Shown here: in pieces, positions 1-24,265 of the stretch | Numbering within the stretch: the first letter of the stretch is position 1 | Layout of the letters: every line of letters starts with the position of its first letter | DNA from: Streptomyces sp. AM 4-1-1 | Lineage (GTDB): Bacteria; Actinomycetota; Actinomycetes; Streptomycetales; Streptomycetaceae | Assembly: GCF_029167625.1 (NCBI RefSeq) | Contig: NZ_CP119145.1 | Coordinates: 4,030,001-4,094,000 of the forward strand | Length of the DNA stretch: 64,000 nt | Reading direction: 5' to 3' | Translations under genes and position numbers: made by a program | Notes under the pieces: model-generated | Database searches by the model: none | Told to the model about the DNA's origin: nothing | Seen by the model: only the letters and a program-made list of their open reading frames with translations

Positions 1-14619
<14,619 letters not shown>

Positions 14620-14626
14620 GAACATC

Positions 14627-17600
14627 ATGGAATCTTCTGTCGAGCAGCTGGTCGCCGCCCTCCGCACGACCATGCTGGAGAACGAACGGCTCCGCGCCCG
14701 CAACGACCAGCTCACCGACGCGGCCCAGGAGCCGATCGCGGTTGTGGGTATGGCGTGTCGTTATCCGGGTGGGGTGGAGTCGCCGGAGGGTTTGTGGGAT
14801 TTGTTGGTGGAGGGCCGGGATGGTGTGTCCGGTTTTCCGGTGGATCGTGGGTGGGATGTGGAGGGGATTTATGATCCGGAGCCGGGGAAGCCGAATCGTA
14901 CGGTGACGAGGGAGGGCGGTTTCCTTTACGGGGCTGCTGATTTCGATGCTGAGGCGTTCGGTATTTCGCCGCGTGAGGCGTTGGGGATGGACCCGCAGCA
15001 GCGGTTGTTGCTGGAGGCGTCCTGGGAGGCGGTGGAGCGGGCGGGTATCGATCCGCTGTCGCTGAAGGGCAGCCGGACCGGGGTCTACGCCGGCGTCATG
15101 TACCACGACTACGGCCCCGGAACGAGCGACGGAAGCCTGGTCACGGGGCGCGTCGCCTTCACCCTCGGCCTCGAAGGACCCGCGGTCACGGTCGACACGG
15201 CGTGTTCCTCCTCCCTGGTGGCCCTGCACTGGGCGGCGCAGGCACTGCGGCAGGGGGACTGCTCGCTGGCGCTGGTCGGCGGGGTGACCGTGATGACCAC
15301 GCCGGACATGTTCCTGTACTTCAGTCATCAGCGGGGTATGGCGGCGGACGGCCGGTGCAAGTCGTTCGCGGCGGATGCGGACGGTACGGGGTGCTCCGAG
15401 GGTGTGGGTGTGCTGCTGGTGGAGCGGTTGTCCGACGCGCGGCGGAACGGGCACCAGGTGCTCGCCGTGATCAGGGGCAGCGCGGTCAACCAGGACGGCG
15501 CGTCGAGCGGGATGACCACTCCGAACGGTCCGTCGCAACAGCGGGTCATTCGGGCGGCGTTGGACCAAGCCGGGTTGACGGCTGCGGACATCGATCTTGT
15601 GGAGGCGCATGGGACGGGGACCCGGTTGGGTGATCCGATCGAGGCGCAGGCGTTGTTGGCGACGTACGGGCAGGGGCGGCCTGAGGGTGATCCGTTGTGG
15701 TTGGGGTCGTTGAAGTCGAATCTTGGTCATACGCAGGCGGCTGCGGGTGTGGGTGGGGTGATCAAGGCGGTGTTGTCGATCCGCCATGGGGTGATGCCCA
15801 GGTCCCTTCATTGCGAGTCCCGTTCTTCGCAGGTGGATTGGGATGCGGGTGCGGTGGAGTTGTTGACGCAGGCGCGTGAGTGGCCGGTGCGGGATCGTCC
15901 GCGTCGGGTGGGGGTGTCGTCGTTCGGTCTGAGTGGGACGAACGCGCATGTGATCGTCGAGCAGGCTCCGGCGGTGGTGGAAGAGGAGATGCCGGGGTCG
16001 GTTGTGGTGCCGGTGGTGCCGGTGGTGTTGTCGGCGCGGGGGGAGAAGGCGTTGACCGCCCAGGCGGCCCGGCTGCTGGAGCATGTGCGTTCGTCGGGTG
16101 CGGGGTTGGTGGATGTGGGGTTTTCGTCGGTGGTGTCGCGTGCGGTGCTGGAGCACCGTGCGGTGATTACGGCCGGGGATCAGGAGGAGCTGGTCGCCGG
16201 GTTGGAGGCGCTGGCGGCAGGCGAGGAGTCCGGCCTGGTGGTGCGGGGAGTGGCCGGGAATGTAGGCGGGACTGCGTTCCTGTTTACGGGTCAGGGTGCG
16301 CAGCGGTTGGGGATGGGCCGGGAGTTGTGTGAGGCGTTCCCGGTGTTCGCGGCGGCTTTCGGCGCGGTGGTGGGGGAGTTGGACGCGGGTCTGTCGCGTC
16401 CGTTGCGTGGGGTGGTGTGGGGTGAGGATGCTGAGCTGCTGAGTCGGACGGAGTTTGCTCAGGCTGGGTTGTTCGCGTTCGAGGTGGCGTTGTTCCGGCT
16501 GGTGGAGTCGTGGGGGGTGGTCCCGGATTTCCTGGTGGGGCATTCGGTGGGGGAGATCGCTGCCGCTCATGTGGCGGGTGTGTTGTCACTGGCGGATGCG
16601 GCGGCGTTGGTGGTGGCGCGTGGCCGGTTGATGCAGGGGCTGCCGGCGGGTGGTTCGATGGTGGCGGTCGAGGCGTCGGAGGCCGAGGTTCTGCCCCTGC
16701 TGGACGGCCCGGTGGGAATCGCCTCCGTCAACGGCCCCCGGTCGGTGGTCGTTTCGGGCGCCGAGGACGCTGTGGCATCCGTGGTGGAGCATTTCGCTGG
16801 TCTGGGGCGGCGGACGAGTGTGCTGCGGGTGTCGCACGCGTTCCATTCGCCGTTGATGGAGCCGATGCTCGCCGACTTCGAGAAGGTGGTCTCGGGTCTG
16901 TCGTTCTCCGTCCCGGTTCTGCCGGTGGTGTCGGGTCTGACGGGTGAGGTTTCGGACGAGGTGGCGTCGCCGGGGTATTGGGTGCGGCATGTGCGGGAGG
17001 CGGTGCGGTTCGCCGACGCCGTCGCGTACACGGCTGCTCGTGGTGTGACGACGTTCATCGAGATCGGTCCGGACGCGGTGCTGGCCGGTATGGGCGCGCA
17101 GAGTGTGGAGGACGGGCTGTTCGTTCCGGTTCAGCGTCGTAGCCGGTCGGAGGCGCAGACAGCGGTCGGCGCTCTGGGGCGGCTTCACACGGCCGGTGTA
17201 CGGGTGGACTGGGCTGGGTTTTATGGGGGTTCGGGTGCTCGGCGGGTGGGTTTGCCGACGTATGCGTTTCAGCGTGAGCGGTTTTGGCTGGGGTCGGTGT
17301 CGGGTGGGGATGTGGTGGGTGTGGGGCAGGTGGTGGTGGAGCATCCGGTGTTGGGTGCGGTGGTGGTGTTGGCGGATTCGGGTGGGGTGGTGTTGACGGG
17401 TCGGTTGTCGGTGGATGGTTTGCCGTGGTTGGTTGATCATGGTGTGTTGGGTTCGGTGTTGTTGCCGGGTGCGGCGTTTGTGGAGTTGGCTGTTCGTGCG
17501 GGTGATGAGGTGGGTTGTGGGTTGGTGGAGGAGTTGACGTTGCGGGCTCCGTTGGTGTTGTCGGGGTCTGGTGGGGTTGCGGTGCAGGTGGTGGTGGGTG

Positions 17601-19846
17601 GTGTGGGTGAGGGTGGTCGGCGTTCGTTGCGGGTGTATTCGCGGCGTGAGGGTGCTGGGGTGGGTGAAGCGTGGGTTCTGCACGCGGAGGGTGTGCTCGC
17701 GGAGGCGGGGCCGGTCCCGGAGATGGACCTCACCGAATGGCCCCCGCCCGGTGCGACCGACGTATTCGTCGACGACGCCTACGAGTTGCTGCACCAGCAG
17801 GGCTACGAGTACGGCCCCGTCTTCCGGGGGCTCAAGGCTGCCTGGCGGCGCGGGGATGATGTGTTCGCGGAGGTCGTGCTGCCCGAGTCGGCGCACGCGG
17901 ACGCCGAACGGTTCGGTGTGCACCCTGCCCTCCTCGACGCCACCATGCACGCACTCGGGGTCGGCGAGCACGTAACGGGTGAGGAGGCGACAGAGCTTCC
18001 CTTCTCCTGGACGAACGTCTCCCTGCACGCCAACGGGGCTCGGGCACTTCGGGTCCATCTGTCGCGACAGGGCCCCAACAGCCTCTCGCTGAAGCTGGCC
18101 GACGAGAACGGTTCGCCCGTGGCCACGATCGGTGGACTCTCCTTCCGTCCGGTGTCGGTGGGGCAGTTGTCGGCTGGTGGTTCGGGTGGGTTGTGGGAGG
18201 TGGTGTGGCGTCCGGTGTCGGGTGCCGGGGCTGCTGTGCCTGGTGGTTCGGGTGCGGTGGTGTTCGATGTGGTGGCGGAGTGTGGTGGGGGGTTGTCGGG
18301 GTCGGATGTGGTGTCGGGTGTTCGGTTGGTGACGGGTCGGGTGTTGGGTGTGGTGCAGGAGTGGTTGGCGGGTGCTGGTGGGGGTGGTGGTCCGTTGGTG
18401 GTGGTGACGCGTGGGGCGGTTGCTGTGGGTGAGGGTGAGGGTGTGGATGTGTGTCAGGCGCCGGTGTGGGGTTTGGTGCGGGCGGCGCAGGCGGAGAATC
18501 CGGGGCGTTTCGTGTTGCTTGATGTGGATGTGGAGGGTGTGGCTGGGGTGGATGTGGCGGGGGTGGTGGCGTCGGGTGAGCCGGAGGTGGCTGTGCGGGG
18601 TGGTGTGGTGTGGGTTCCGCGTCTGGTGGCGGTGGAGGCGCCCGCGACCGGTTCTGCTGACGTGTTGGGTGGTGTGTCGGTGGATGTGTCGTCGGGTGTG
18701 GTGTTGGTGACGGGTGGTACGGGTGGTTTGGGTGGGTTGATTGCTCGGCATTTGGTGGAGGTGTGTGGGGTTCGTCGGTTGGTGTTGACGAGTCGGCGGG
18801 GTGGGGGTGCGCCGGGTGTGGAGGGTTTGGTGGAGGGGTTGGTGGGTGCGGGGGCTGAGGTGGAGGTGGTGGTGTGTGATGTGTCGGATCGGGGTGCGGT
18901 GGCTTCGTTGGTGGGGGGGATCGAGGATTTGGTGGGGGTGGTGCATGCGGCGGGTGCGGGGGACAACGGGTTGGTGGGTTCGATGGATGTGGGCCGGTTG
19001 GAGGGGGTGTGGGGTGCGAAGGCGGATGGTGCGTGGTTTTTGCATGAGTTGACGTTGGGGCGGGAGTTGGCGTTCTTTGTGTTGTTGTCGTCGGCGGGTG
19101 GTTTGGTGCTGGCGGCGGGGCAGGCGAATTATGCGGCGGCGAATGTGTTCCTGGACGGGCTGGCGGTGTATCGGGCGTCGCTCGGGCTGCCCGCGACGTC
19201 TCTCGCCTACGGCCTGTGGGACGTACGGACCGGGCTGACCGAATCCCTCGAAGAGGACGTACGGCTGATGGCCGCACGCGGCCTGCCCGCGCTCGGAGCG
19301 GCCGACGCGCTGGCACTGTTCGACGCGGGACTCCGCTCGGGGCGGCCGGCGCTCGTGCCGCTCGCCGTGGACGTACCGACCCTGCGTGCCCGGGAGGAAC
19401 TGCCCGCGCTGCTGCGCGACCTCGTGCGCCCCGCCGACCTTCCCGTGTCACGGAGCCGTACGAAAGGAGCCGATCCGGCCGCGCTGGTCGCCCGGCTGTC
19501 GGGGCTGGGCACCAAGGAGCGTGAAGAGGCGCTGCTGGACCTGGTGCGCAACCACGCCGCCGCCGTCCTCGGGCACGCCGGCCGGGACGCCGTTCCGGCG
19601 GAGCGGGGCTTCCTCGACATCGGGTTCGACTCGTTGACGGCGCTGGAACTCCGTAACCGGCTGAACGCCCTCACCGGCTGCCGGCTGACCCCGACGCTGA
19701 TCTTCGACTACCCGTCGGCCGCCGAACTGGCCGCTCATCTGCGGCAGGTCCTGTTCGGCGAGGACGCTCCCGAGGACGATCTCAGCTCCGCCACCGCGGA
19801 CGAGCTGTTCGACATCCTCGACGGCGGGGCCGAGGTGTCGGCATGA
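14627..19846 (+). CDS. Modular type I polyketide synthase P2 (module d: KS-AT-DH-KR-ACP)
   Basis: 1739 residues, one complete module. The ATG at 14627 follows a GAGGG ribosome site in the end of P1 and opens a coiled-coil docking helix ([20 protein letters not shown]) that matches the class at the P1 C-terminus. KS from about residue 35 with Cys193; AT with Ser640 (GHSVGE) and HAFH 737-740, so malonyl-CoA; DH with His938 and Asp1104; KR with GGTGGLG and Tyr1502 but GDN in place of LDD; ACP with Ser1669. The C-terminus (about 1715-1739) ends in [15 protein letters not shown], a different docking class that fits the N-termini of P3, P4 and P5. Expected outcome is one double bond. Much of the KS start, AT, DH and KR uses T- and G-ending codons such as TTG and GGT, and is nearly identical to stretches of P3 and P6. 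Confidence 0.97.
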   Translation: MESSVEQLVAALRTTMLENERLRARNDQLTDAAQEPIAVVGMACRYPGGVESPEGLWDLLVEGRDGVSGFPVDRGWDVEGIYDPEPGKPNRTVTREGGFLYGAADFDAEAFGISPREALGMDPQQRLLLEASWEAVERAGIDPLSLKGSRTGVYAGVMYHDYGPGTSDGSLVTGRVAFTLGLEGPAVTVDTACSSSLVALHWAAQALRQGDCSLALVGGVTVMTTPDMFLYFSHQRGMAADGRCKSFAADADGTGCSEGVGVLLVERLSDARRNGHQVLAVIRGSAVNQDGASSGMTTPNGPSQQRVIRAALDQAGLTAADIDLVEAHGTGTRLGDPIEAQALLATYGQGRPEGDPLWLGSLKSNLGHTQAAAGVGGVIKAVLSIRHGVMPRSLHCESRSSQVDWDAGAVELLTQAREWPVRDRPRRVGVSSFGLSGTNAHVIVEQAPAVVEEEMPGSVVVPVVPVVLSARGEKALTAQAARLLEHVRSSGAGLVDVGFSSVVSRAVLEHRAVITAGDQEELVAGLEALAAGEESGLVVRGVAGNVGGTAFLFTGQGAQRLGMGRELCEAFPVFAAAFGAVVGELDAGLSRPLRGVVWGEDAELLSRTEFAQAGLFAFEVALFRLVESWGVVPDFLVGHSVGEIAAAHVAGVLSLADAAALVVARGRLMQGLPAGGSMVAVEASEAEVLPLLDGPVGIASVNGPRSVVVSGAEDAVASVVEHFAGLGRRTSVLRVSHAFHSPLMEPMLADFEKVVSGLSFSVPVLPVVSGLTGEVSDEVASPGYWVRHVREAVRFADAVAYTAARGVTTFIEIGPDAVLAGMGAQSVEDGLFVPVQRRSRSEAQTAVGALGRLHTAGVRVDWAGFYGGSGARRVGLPTYAFQRERFWLGSVSGGDVVGVGQVVVEHPVLGAVVVLADSGGVVLTGRLSVDGLPWLVDHGVLGSVLLPGAAFVELAVRAGDEVGCGLVEELTLRAPLVLSGSGGVAVQVVVGGVGEGGRRSLRVYSRREGAGVGEAWVLHAEGVLAEAGPVPEMDLTEWPPPGATDVFVDDAYELLHQQGYEYGPVFRGLKAAWRRGDDVFAEVVLPESAHADAERFGVHPALLDATMHALGVGEHVTGEEATELPFSWTNVSLHANGARALRVHLSRQGPNSLSLKLADENGSPVATIGGLSFRPVSVGQLSAGGSGGLWEVVWRPVSGAGAAVPGGSGAVVFDVVAECGGGLSGSDVVSGVRLVTGRVLGVVQEWLAGAGGGGGPLVVVTRGAVAVGEGEGVDVCQAPVWGLVRAAQAENPGRFVLLDVDVEGVAGVDVAGVVASGEPEVAVRGGVVWVPRLVAVEAPATGSADVLGGVSVDVSSGVVLVTGGTGGLGGLIARHLVEVCGVRRLVLTSRRGGGAPGVEGLVEGLVGAGAEVEVVVCDVSDRGAVASLVGGIEDLVGVVHAAGAGDNGLVGSMDVGRLEGVWGAKADGAWFLHELTLGRELAFFVLLSSAGGLVLAAGQANYAAANVFLDGLAVYRASLGLPATSLAYGLWDVRTGLTESLEEDVRLMAARGLPALGAADALALFDAGLRSGRPALVPLAVDVPTLRAREELPALLRDLVRPADLPVSRSRTKGADPAALVARLSGLGTKEREEALLDLVRNHAAAVLGHAGRDAVPAERGFLDIGFDSLTALELRNRLNALTGCRLTPTLIFDYPSAAELAAHLRQVLFGEDAPEDDLSSATADELFDILDGGAEVSA
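14729..15113 (+). repeat. 385-bp exact duplicate of 28080-28464 (KS N-terminal region)
   Basis: By eye, these 385 bases are identical to 28080-28464 at the start of KS in module e, including T- and G-ending codons. Identity begins at the codon for the Glu of [15 protein letters not shown], immediately after unrelated docking helices, and stops abruptly just after YHDY. The sharp edges suggest a recent copy event. Confidence 0.9.
17100..17746 (+). repeat. Near-identical duplicate of 62931-63577 (end of AT to DH, module d versus k)
   Basis: About 647 bp differ at only a few bases by eye. After a short divergent patch (17747-17800 versus about 63578-63640) similarity resumes through the DH aspartate region. 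G/T-rich wobble throughout. Confidence 0.85.
18136..19200 (+). repeat. Near-identical duplicate of about 58880-59935 (KR, module d versus j)
   Basis: The KR structural and catalytic subdomains of modules d and j share long identical runs with G/T-rich wobble, including the unusual GDN sequence at the LDD position. Small differences lie in the linkers. Edges are approximate. Confidence 0.85.
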
Positions 19847-19892
19847 GCGGCACGAACGGTACGAACGCCGACCGACCCGATGAGGAGCCCAC

Positions 19893-21281
19893 GTGCGGAA
19901 GCAGATAGTCGTCGTGGGCGCGGCGGCAGCCGGTCTCACCGCCGTGGAGACCCTACGCGCCAAGGGGTACGAGGGTGGGCTCACCCTCGTCGGTGACGAG
20001 GCGCATCCCCCGTACGACCGGCCACCGCTCTCCAAGGAACTGCTGCGGGACACCTGGGACCCCGGGCAGACGTGGCTGCGGCCGGAGGACGTGCTGTCCG
20101 CGGTGGACACCGAACTGCGGCTGGGCTGCCGGGCCACCGGTCTGGACACGGGTGCGCGCACCGTCACGCTCTCCACCGGAGAACAGCTTCCGTACGACGA
20201 ACTGATCATCGCCACCGGTCTGCGTCCCCGTCGGCTGCCGTGGGGCGACGGCGTACGGGGCGTCCATGTGCTGCGTTCGCTCGACGACGCCCTACGGCTG
20301 CGCGAGGAGTTGCTGCGCGGACCGCGGGTCGCGGTGATCGGGGCGGGTTTCCTCGGTTCGGAGATCGCCGCCACCGCGCGGGAGGCCGGGCTCGACGTCA
20401 CGCTCATCGACACCAACTCCACGCCGCTGGCCCTTCAGGTCGGGCCCGGCGTCGGGGCCGGGGTGGCCGCGCTGCACCGGGAGCACGGGGTGCGGCTCGT
20501 TCTCGGCGCGGGTGTGGCGGGCCTCGCGGAGGGGCCCGGGGGAGTAAAGGCGGTACTGCTGGCCGGCGGTTCGCGGGTCGAGGCGGATCTCGTCGTCGTG
20601 GCGATCGGCTCGGTGCCCGCGGTGGACTGGCTCGCCGGTTCGGGGCTCGCCCTCGGCGACGGGGTGCTCTGTGACGCGTACTGCCGCGCCGCGCCCGGGG
20701 TGTGGGCGGCGGGGGACGTCGCGAACTGGCCGCACCCGACGGCGGGCGGCCGGGTGCGGCTGGAGCAGCGGACCAACGCGGCCCAGCAGGCCATGGCGGT
20801 CGTCGCCAACCTGCTGGCCGGGGAGGGCGCGGAACGGCCCTACGCGCCGGTGCCGTTCGGCTGGACACATCAGTTCGGGACGAAGATCCAGACCATCGGG
20901 TGGTGCTCACCGGACGCGCGTACGGAGATCGTCAGCGGTTCTCCGGAGAGCGGGGAGTTCGTCGCCGCGTACCACCGTGACGGCCGCCTGGTCGGCGCGC
21001 TGGGCTGGAACAGCGCGCGGGGGATGCGTCAGTGCCGGATGTCGCTCGGCCGTCCTTCGGCGGATTTCGTCGCCCCGGCCTCCGCCTCGACTTCCGTCCT
21101 GGTATCCGGATCGGCTTCCGCCTCGGCATACGTCCCGGCTTCCGCCTCGGCGTACGTCCCGGCCGTTGCTGAGGCTCCCGCCGTGACCGACCTGGCTTCC
21201 GCCCCCGCTCCCGCCGTGTCCGCCCCGGCTTCTGCTCCCGCTCCCGCCGTGTCCGTCGCGCCGGGTTCGGCCGGCGTCTGA
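19893..21281 (+). CDS. FAD/NAD(P)H-dependent ferredoxin reductase-like oxidoreductase
   Basis: 462 residues from a GTG start behind GAGGAG, 46 bp after P2, so probably the last gene of the P1-P2 operon. The family passes electrons from NAD(P)H through FAD to a ferredoxin, usually to feed a cytochrome P450 or other oxygenase. Visible features: N-terminal FAD dinucleotide fold ([17 protein letters not shown], with GAAAAG instead of GxGxxG), PYDRPPLSKELL typical of the BphA4/putidaredoxin reductase type, a second NAD(P)-binding GAGFLG near residues 149-154, a GVWAAGDVAN FAD motif, and a reductase C-terminal domain. The last 70 or so residues are an Ala/Ser/Pro/Val tail without fold signature. 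No ferredoxin or P450 is in the window, so the partner must lie elsewhere. A strong hairpin follows the stop. Confidence 0.9.
   Translation: MRKQIVVVGAAAAGLTAVETLRAKGYEGGLTLVGDEAHPPYDRPPLSKELLRDTWDPGQTWLRPEDVLSAVDTELRLGCRATGLDTGARTVTLSTGEQLPYDELIIATGLRPRRLPWGDGVRGVHVLRSLDDALRLREELLRGPRVAVIGAGFLGSEIAATAREAGLDVTLIDTNSTPLALQVGPGVGAGVAALHREHGVRLVLGAGVAGLAEGPGGVKAVLLAGGSRVEADLVVVAIGSVPAVDWLAGSGLALGDGVLCDAYCRAAPGVWAAGDVANWPHPTAGGRVRLEQRTNAAQQAMAVVANLLAGEGAERPYAPVPFGWTHQFGTKIQTIGWCSPDARTEIVSGSPESGEFVAAYHRDGRLVGALGWNSARGMRQCRMSLGRPSADFVAPASASTSVLVSGSASASAYVPASASAYVPAVAEAPAVTDLASAPAPAVSAPASAPAPAVSVAPGSAGV
21055..21278 (+). repeat. Low-complexity Ala/Ser/Pro C-terminal tail with repeated units
   Basis: Reiterated motifs encoding Ser-Ala-Ser-Ala, Ala-Tyr-Val-Pro-Ala-Ser and Ala-Pro-Ala-Pro-Ala-Val extend the reductase past its normal C-terminal domain. 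It resembles the in-frame repeat growth seen in other genes of this window. Confidence 0.75.
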
Positions 21282-21284
21282 TTT

Positions 21285-21331
21285 CCCGTGGGGTGCGGGG
21301 CCGGGGTGCGACCGGCCCCGCACCCCACGGG
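21285..21331 (+). terminator. Strong hairpin terminator after the reductase gene
   Basis: A perfect 20-bp inverted repeat (arms 21285-21304 and 21312-21331) with a 7-nt loop begins 4 nt after the reductase stop. It is very GC-rich and has no clear T tract, as is common in Streptomyces. It probably ends the P1-P2-reductase transcript and insulates the regulator gene downstream. Confidence 0.85.
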
Positions 21332-21365
21332 CTCCGTCGACCCGGGATTCCCCCGCGAGCCGCGT

Positions 21366-21415
21366 ATGGGTACATCTGGCGTATGCGATACCCTATGCGT
21401 GCGTGATACGCACGC
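21366..21415. promoter_or_regulatory. Candidate operator of the TetR-family gene
   Basis: Inverted repeats lie 29-78 bp upstream of the chosen regulator start. One is GCGTGCGT-GAT-ACGCACGC (21397-21415, perfect 8-bp arms). Another pairs ATGGGTA (21366) with TACCCTAT (21389). The element GCGTATGCGATACCC resembles GCGTGTTGCGTACCC in the palindrome upstream of the exporter gene, which suggests one protein binds both. Binding is inferred. Confidence 0.6.
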
Positions 21416-21443
21416 CAAGGCTTCCGATGAAGGCAGGCACGAC

Positions 21444-22205
21444 ATGAAGAACGGCGAGGGAACGGGTACGGACGGGGCCGGCCTGCCCAACAGCATCGGA
21501 GTGCTGTGGGAGCTGCGCAACCGTGAGCAGCGCACGGCCCGGACCGGGTTGAGCGTGGAGCGGATCGTCACGGCCGCGATCGAGTCGGCGGACGCCGACG
21601 GTCTGGGCGCGCTGTCCATGTCCCGCGTCGCCAAGAGCCTGGATTTCGGCACGATGTCGCTGTACCGACACGTGTCGAGCAAGGACGAACTGCAACAGCT
21701 CATGCTGGACATGGCGTACGGCACCCCGCCGCCCATCGACGCCGGGCCGGACGACTGGCGGGCGGGGCTGGAGCAGTGGGCGCGGGCGTTCCAGGAGGTC
21801 TTTCGCCGCCATCCGTGGATGCTGCAGATCTCTGTGAGCGGTCCGCCGCTGGAGCCGGGACAGCTCAGCTGGCTGGAGTGCGGACTGCGCACCCTCGGCG
21901 GTACCGCGCTGCGGCCGGACGAGAAGCTGTCCGTGATGATGCTGATGATCGGCTATGTGCGCAACTACGTGCAGCTGTCGCTGGGGGTCGTCACCCAGGA
22001 CATCAGCGAGGCCGATCTGATGGCCAACTACGGGCGGGCGCTGGCGAAGTACACGGATGCCGCGTCGTTCCCGGCGCTCGCCGAGCTGTTGGAGGCCGGA
22101 GCGTTCGAGGCGCCGGAGGACGATTTCACCTTCGGCCTCCAGCGCGTCCTCGACGGTACCGAGGTGCTGGTCAGAATCCGTAAGGGAGAGAAGCCCCTCA
22201 CCTGA
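21444..22205 (+). CDS. TetR/AcrR-family transcriptional regulator
   Basis: 253 residues from ATG 21444 (MKNGEGTGTD), with an AAGGCAGG-like ribosome site upstream. The frame is open back to 21288, but a longer start would put coding sequence through the hairpin and the inverted repeats, so the short form is preferred. Residues 35-85 form the N-terminal DNA-binding domain (LSVERIVTAAIESADADG then MSRVAKSLDFGTMSLYRHV with the helix-turn-helix and YRHV signature). The remainder is a helical ligand-binding/dimer domain of the TetR_C type. Such proteins usually repress a nearby exporter and are released by its substrate. The convergent MFS gene is the obvious target because similar inverted repeats precede both genes. 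Its effect on PKS transcription is unknown. Confidence 0.9.
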   Translation: MKNGEGTGTDGAGLPNSIGVLWELRNREQRTARTGLSVERIVTAAIESADADGLGALSMSRVAKSLDFGTMSLYRHVSSKDELQQLMLDMAYGTPPPIDAGPDDWRAGLEQWARAFQEVFRRHPWMLQISVSGPPLEPGQLSWLECGLRTLGGTALRPDEKLSVMMLMIGYVRNYVQLSLGVVTQDISEADLMANYGRALAKYTDAASFPALAELLEAGAFEAPEDDFTFGLQRVLDGTEVLVRIRKGEKPLT

Positions 22206-22290
22206 GCGCCCGGAATGAACGCCCGGAATGAGCGCCCGGAGCGAGTGCGCGGGGTGGGCGCAGGGGTGAACACATGGGGTGAGCGCACAC

Positions 22291-22343
22291 GCGGAGGGCC
22301 GGTCCGGAACCTGGAGTGACGGGGTTCCGGACCGGCCCTCCGC
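22291..22343. terminator. Bidirectional hairpin terminator between convergent genes
   Basis: Perfect 21-bp inverted repeat, arms 22291-22311 and 22323-22343, loop of 11 nt. It lies between the converging regulator and exporter stops, so it can end transcription from either side. Confidence 0.85.
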
Positions 22344-22392
22344 ACGTGCACCGCCCGCAGCATGTCCGCCGTCCACTCGGCGACGTGCCGCA

Positions 22393-22545
22393 GGCGCGAT
22401 GGCGCGATGGCGCGATGGCGCGCTGGGGCGATGGCGCGCTGGGGCGATGGCGCGCTGGGGCGATGGCGCGCTGGGGCGATGGCGCGCTGGGGCGATGGCG
22501 CGCTGGGGCGATGGCGCGCTGGGGCGATGGCGCGCTGGGGCGACG
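22393..22545. repeat. 16-bp tandem repeat array
   Basis: Three 8-bp GCGCGATG-type units lead into eight steps of a 16-bp unit, GGGCGATGGCGCGCTG (CGCTGG at 22421, 22437, 22453, 22469, 22485, 22501, 22517 and 22533). The period is exact and the copies are identical apart from the decayed edges. There are no spacers, so it is not CRISPR. Function unknown; copy number is likely to vary between strains. Confidence 0.9.
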
Positions 22546-22637
22546 GGGCCAACGGGACGCGGGCCGACGGGTGGTGGCCCGACGGCCCGTGGGGCGGGAG
22601 CGACGGGCCGTGGGGACGGCGGCCCGTCGGGCAGGGG

Positions 22638-24233
22638 TCAGCCGGTGGTCGGCTGCATCCGGTTGTCGGCCGGGACGGTCGCCGGTGCGTCCAGGTCGTG
22701 CGGGTCGATGGGGTCGCCCGTCTCGATCGGCACCTTGCGGAGCAGGAAGGACACGATCACCGTCATCACGACCATGGCTCCGGCCCCGGAGAGTGCGGCG
22801 ATCTGCAGACCGTGGGTGAATGCCTCCCGGCTGGTGGCGAGGAGTTGCGCGCCGATCGCCGCCGGCTGGTGAGCGGCGACGGTGGCGGCGCCGCCGATGG
22901 TGTTGCGTACCGCGTCGAGGGCTTCGCCGCCGAGTCCGGGCGGGCTCACCCCGGCCATGTTGTCGCGGTACACGGCGGAACCGATGCTGCCGATCACCGC
23001 GAAGCCGAACGCGCTGCCGAACTCGGTGAAGGTCTCCGAGGTCGCGGTGGAGGACCCGGCGTGCTCCTTGGGCGCCGAGGTCACCACGATCTCGGCGGTC
23101 AGGGTCTTCGACGCCGTCATGCCGGCCGCCATCAGTCCGACCCCGACCAGCAGTACGGCGACGTTCGAGTCGACCGTGAGCCGGCTCAGCACCCCGAAGC
23201 CGATCGCCATCACCAGCATGCCGCTGCCGACCAGGTAGACGGGCTTGACCTTGCGGGACAGGGCCGACACCAGGCCCACGGCGATACCGATGGCGGGCAT
23301 GACGGCCATGGACCACAGCGCCGCCCGGAACGGGGTCATGCCGAGGACCATCTGCAGGAACTGGTTGGTGAGGATGCTGACGCCCATGAAGGAGAACATC
23401 ACCATCAGGTTGGTCAGGATCGCCCCGGTGAAGCCGCCGTAGCGGAACAGGGAGATGTCGATCATGGGGTGCCGCGTGGTGCGCTGCCGCTGGACGAAGG
23501 CGATGAGCAGGACGGCACCGACGACGGCCCAGATCGTGGCGTTCCGGCTGTAGCCGTCGACGACCAGCTCCTTGAGCCCGTAGATGAACGGCATGATCCC
23601 GGCCAGCGAGAGCAGCGCGCCGAGCACGTCCAGCTTGCCGCGCGAGAGGTCGCGGCGCTCGGGCAGCAGGATCGGGGCCAGCACCAGGACCAGCACCATC
23701 ACCGGGGTGTTGATCATGAAGACCGAGCCCCACCAGAAGTTGTTGAGCAGCAGTCCGCCCACCACCGGGCCGACGGCCGCGCCCGTGGCGAGCGTGCCGC
23801 TCCACGCCGCGATGGCGGTCTTGCGCTGCCCGGAGTCCTGGAACATGTTGCGGATCAGCGCGAGCGAGGTGGGCGTCAGCGTCGCCGCGCCCAGGCCGAG
23901 CAGGGCCCGCGCGCTGATGAGCATGACCGCGCTGTCGGCCGTGGCGGCGAGCGCGGAGGCCACGCCGAAGACGACGGCGCCGATGATCAGCAGCTTGCGC
24001 CTGCCGAACCGGTCGCCGACCCATCCCATCGTGATCAGGGCGCCCGCCAGTACGAAGCTGTAGATGTCCATGATCCACAGCAGCTGGGTGGCGCTCGGTT
24101 TCAGCGCCTCACTGACGGGTGTGATGGCGAACCCGAGCACCGAGATGTCGATGGCGATCAGCAGGGTGACCAGGACGATCACCACGAGGCCGAGCCATTC
24201 CTTGAGCCCCGCTCGGGGCTTGATTTCTGTCAT
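22638..24233 (-). CDS. DHA2-family MFS drug exporter (14 TMS type)
   Basis: 531 residues from the ATG at 24233 (MTEIKPRAGLKEW). The frame is open to 24335, but that extension would cross the 70-bp palindrome, so the shorter start is chosen; AGGAAGG lies upstream at a rather long distance of about 14 nt. Integral membrane proton-driven exporter. First helix at about 13-36 with IAIDISVLGFAIT (DHA2 motif), motif A GWVGDRFGRRK at 70-80, motif C around ATGAAVGPVVGG, and hydrophobic segments that I count at roughly 14. A long loop (DNMAGVSPPGLGGEALDAV and following) before the last helix is typical of the QacA/actinorhodin-exporter group. Likely role: export of the cluster product and self-protection, under the convergent TetR-type repressor. 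Confidence 0.92.
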   Translation of the reverse strand: MTEIKPRAGLKEWLGLVVIVLVTLLIAIDISVLGFAITPVSEALKPSATQLLWIMDIYSFVLAGALITMGWVGDRFGRRKLLIIGAVVFGVASALAATADSAVMLISARALLGLGAATLTPTSLALIRNMFQDSGQRKTAIAAWSGTLATGAAVGPVVGGLLLNNFWWGSVFMINTPVMVLVLVLAPILLPERRDLSRGKLDVLGALLSLAGIMPFIYGLKELVVDGYSRNATIWAVVGAVLLIAFVQRQRTTRHPMIDISLFRYGGFTGAILTNLMVMFSFMGVSILTNQFLQMVLGMTPFRAALWSMAVMPAIGIAVGLVSALSRKVKPVYLVGSGMLVMAIGFGVLSRLTVDSNVAVLLVGVGLMAAGMTASKTLTAEIVVTSAPKEHAGSSTATSETFTEFGSAFGFAVIGSIGSAVYRDNMAGVSPPGLGGEALDAVRNTIGGAATVAAHQPAAIGAQLLATSREAFTHGLQIAALSGAGAMVVMTVIVSFLLRKVPIETGDPIDPHDLDAPATVPADNRMQPTTG

Positions 24234-24265
24234 GGCGAACGTCCATGCCTTCCTGCGGTCACATG

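Larger units (their letters stand above)
14729..19755 (+). other. PKS module d (KS-AT-DH-KR-ACP), malonyl, alkene-forming
   Basis: Complete reducing module without ER. It is a mosaic: the KS start matches module e, the AT belongs to the shared AT group, the DH matches module k and the KR matches module j. Key residues (numbered in P2): Cys193, Ser640, HAFH 737-740, His938, Asp1104, Tyr1502, Ser1669. Confidence 0.9.
22206..22637. other. Convergent intergenic region between regulator and exporter (no gene)
   Basis: 432 bp between two converging stops. It starts with imperfect direct repeats of GCGCCCGGAATGA just after the regulator stop, then a perfect hairpin (22291-22343), then a 16-bp tandem repeat array (about 22393-22545). 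Open frames running through the array are repeat artefacts with no homology I can recognise and no ribosome site. Confidence 0.8.

Noticed and set aside
18700..19200. Inactive KR in modules d and j because LDD is missing
   Set aside because: NADPH loop, Lys (GAKAD), Ser and Tyr are all present; only the stereochemistry motif is changed.
21288..21443. Longer start for the TetR-type gene (GTG 21288)
   Set aside because: It would place coding sequence through the terminator hairpin and the inverted repeats. The shorter ATG at 21444 gives a normal family N-terminus.
22393..22545. CRISPR array
   Set aside because: The 16-bp units abut with no unique spacers and there are no cas genes.
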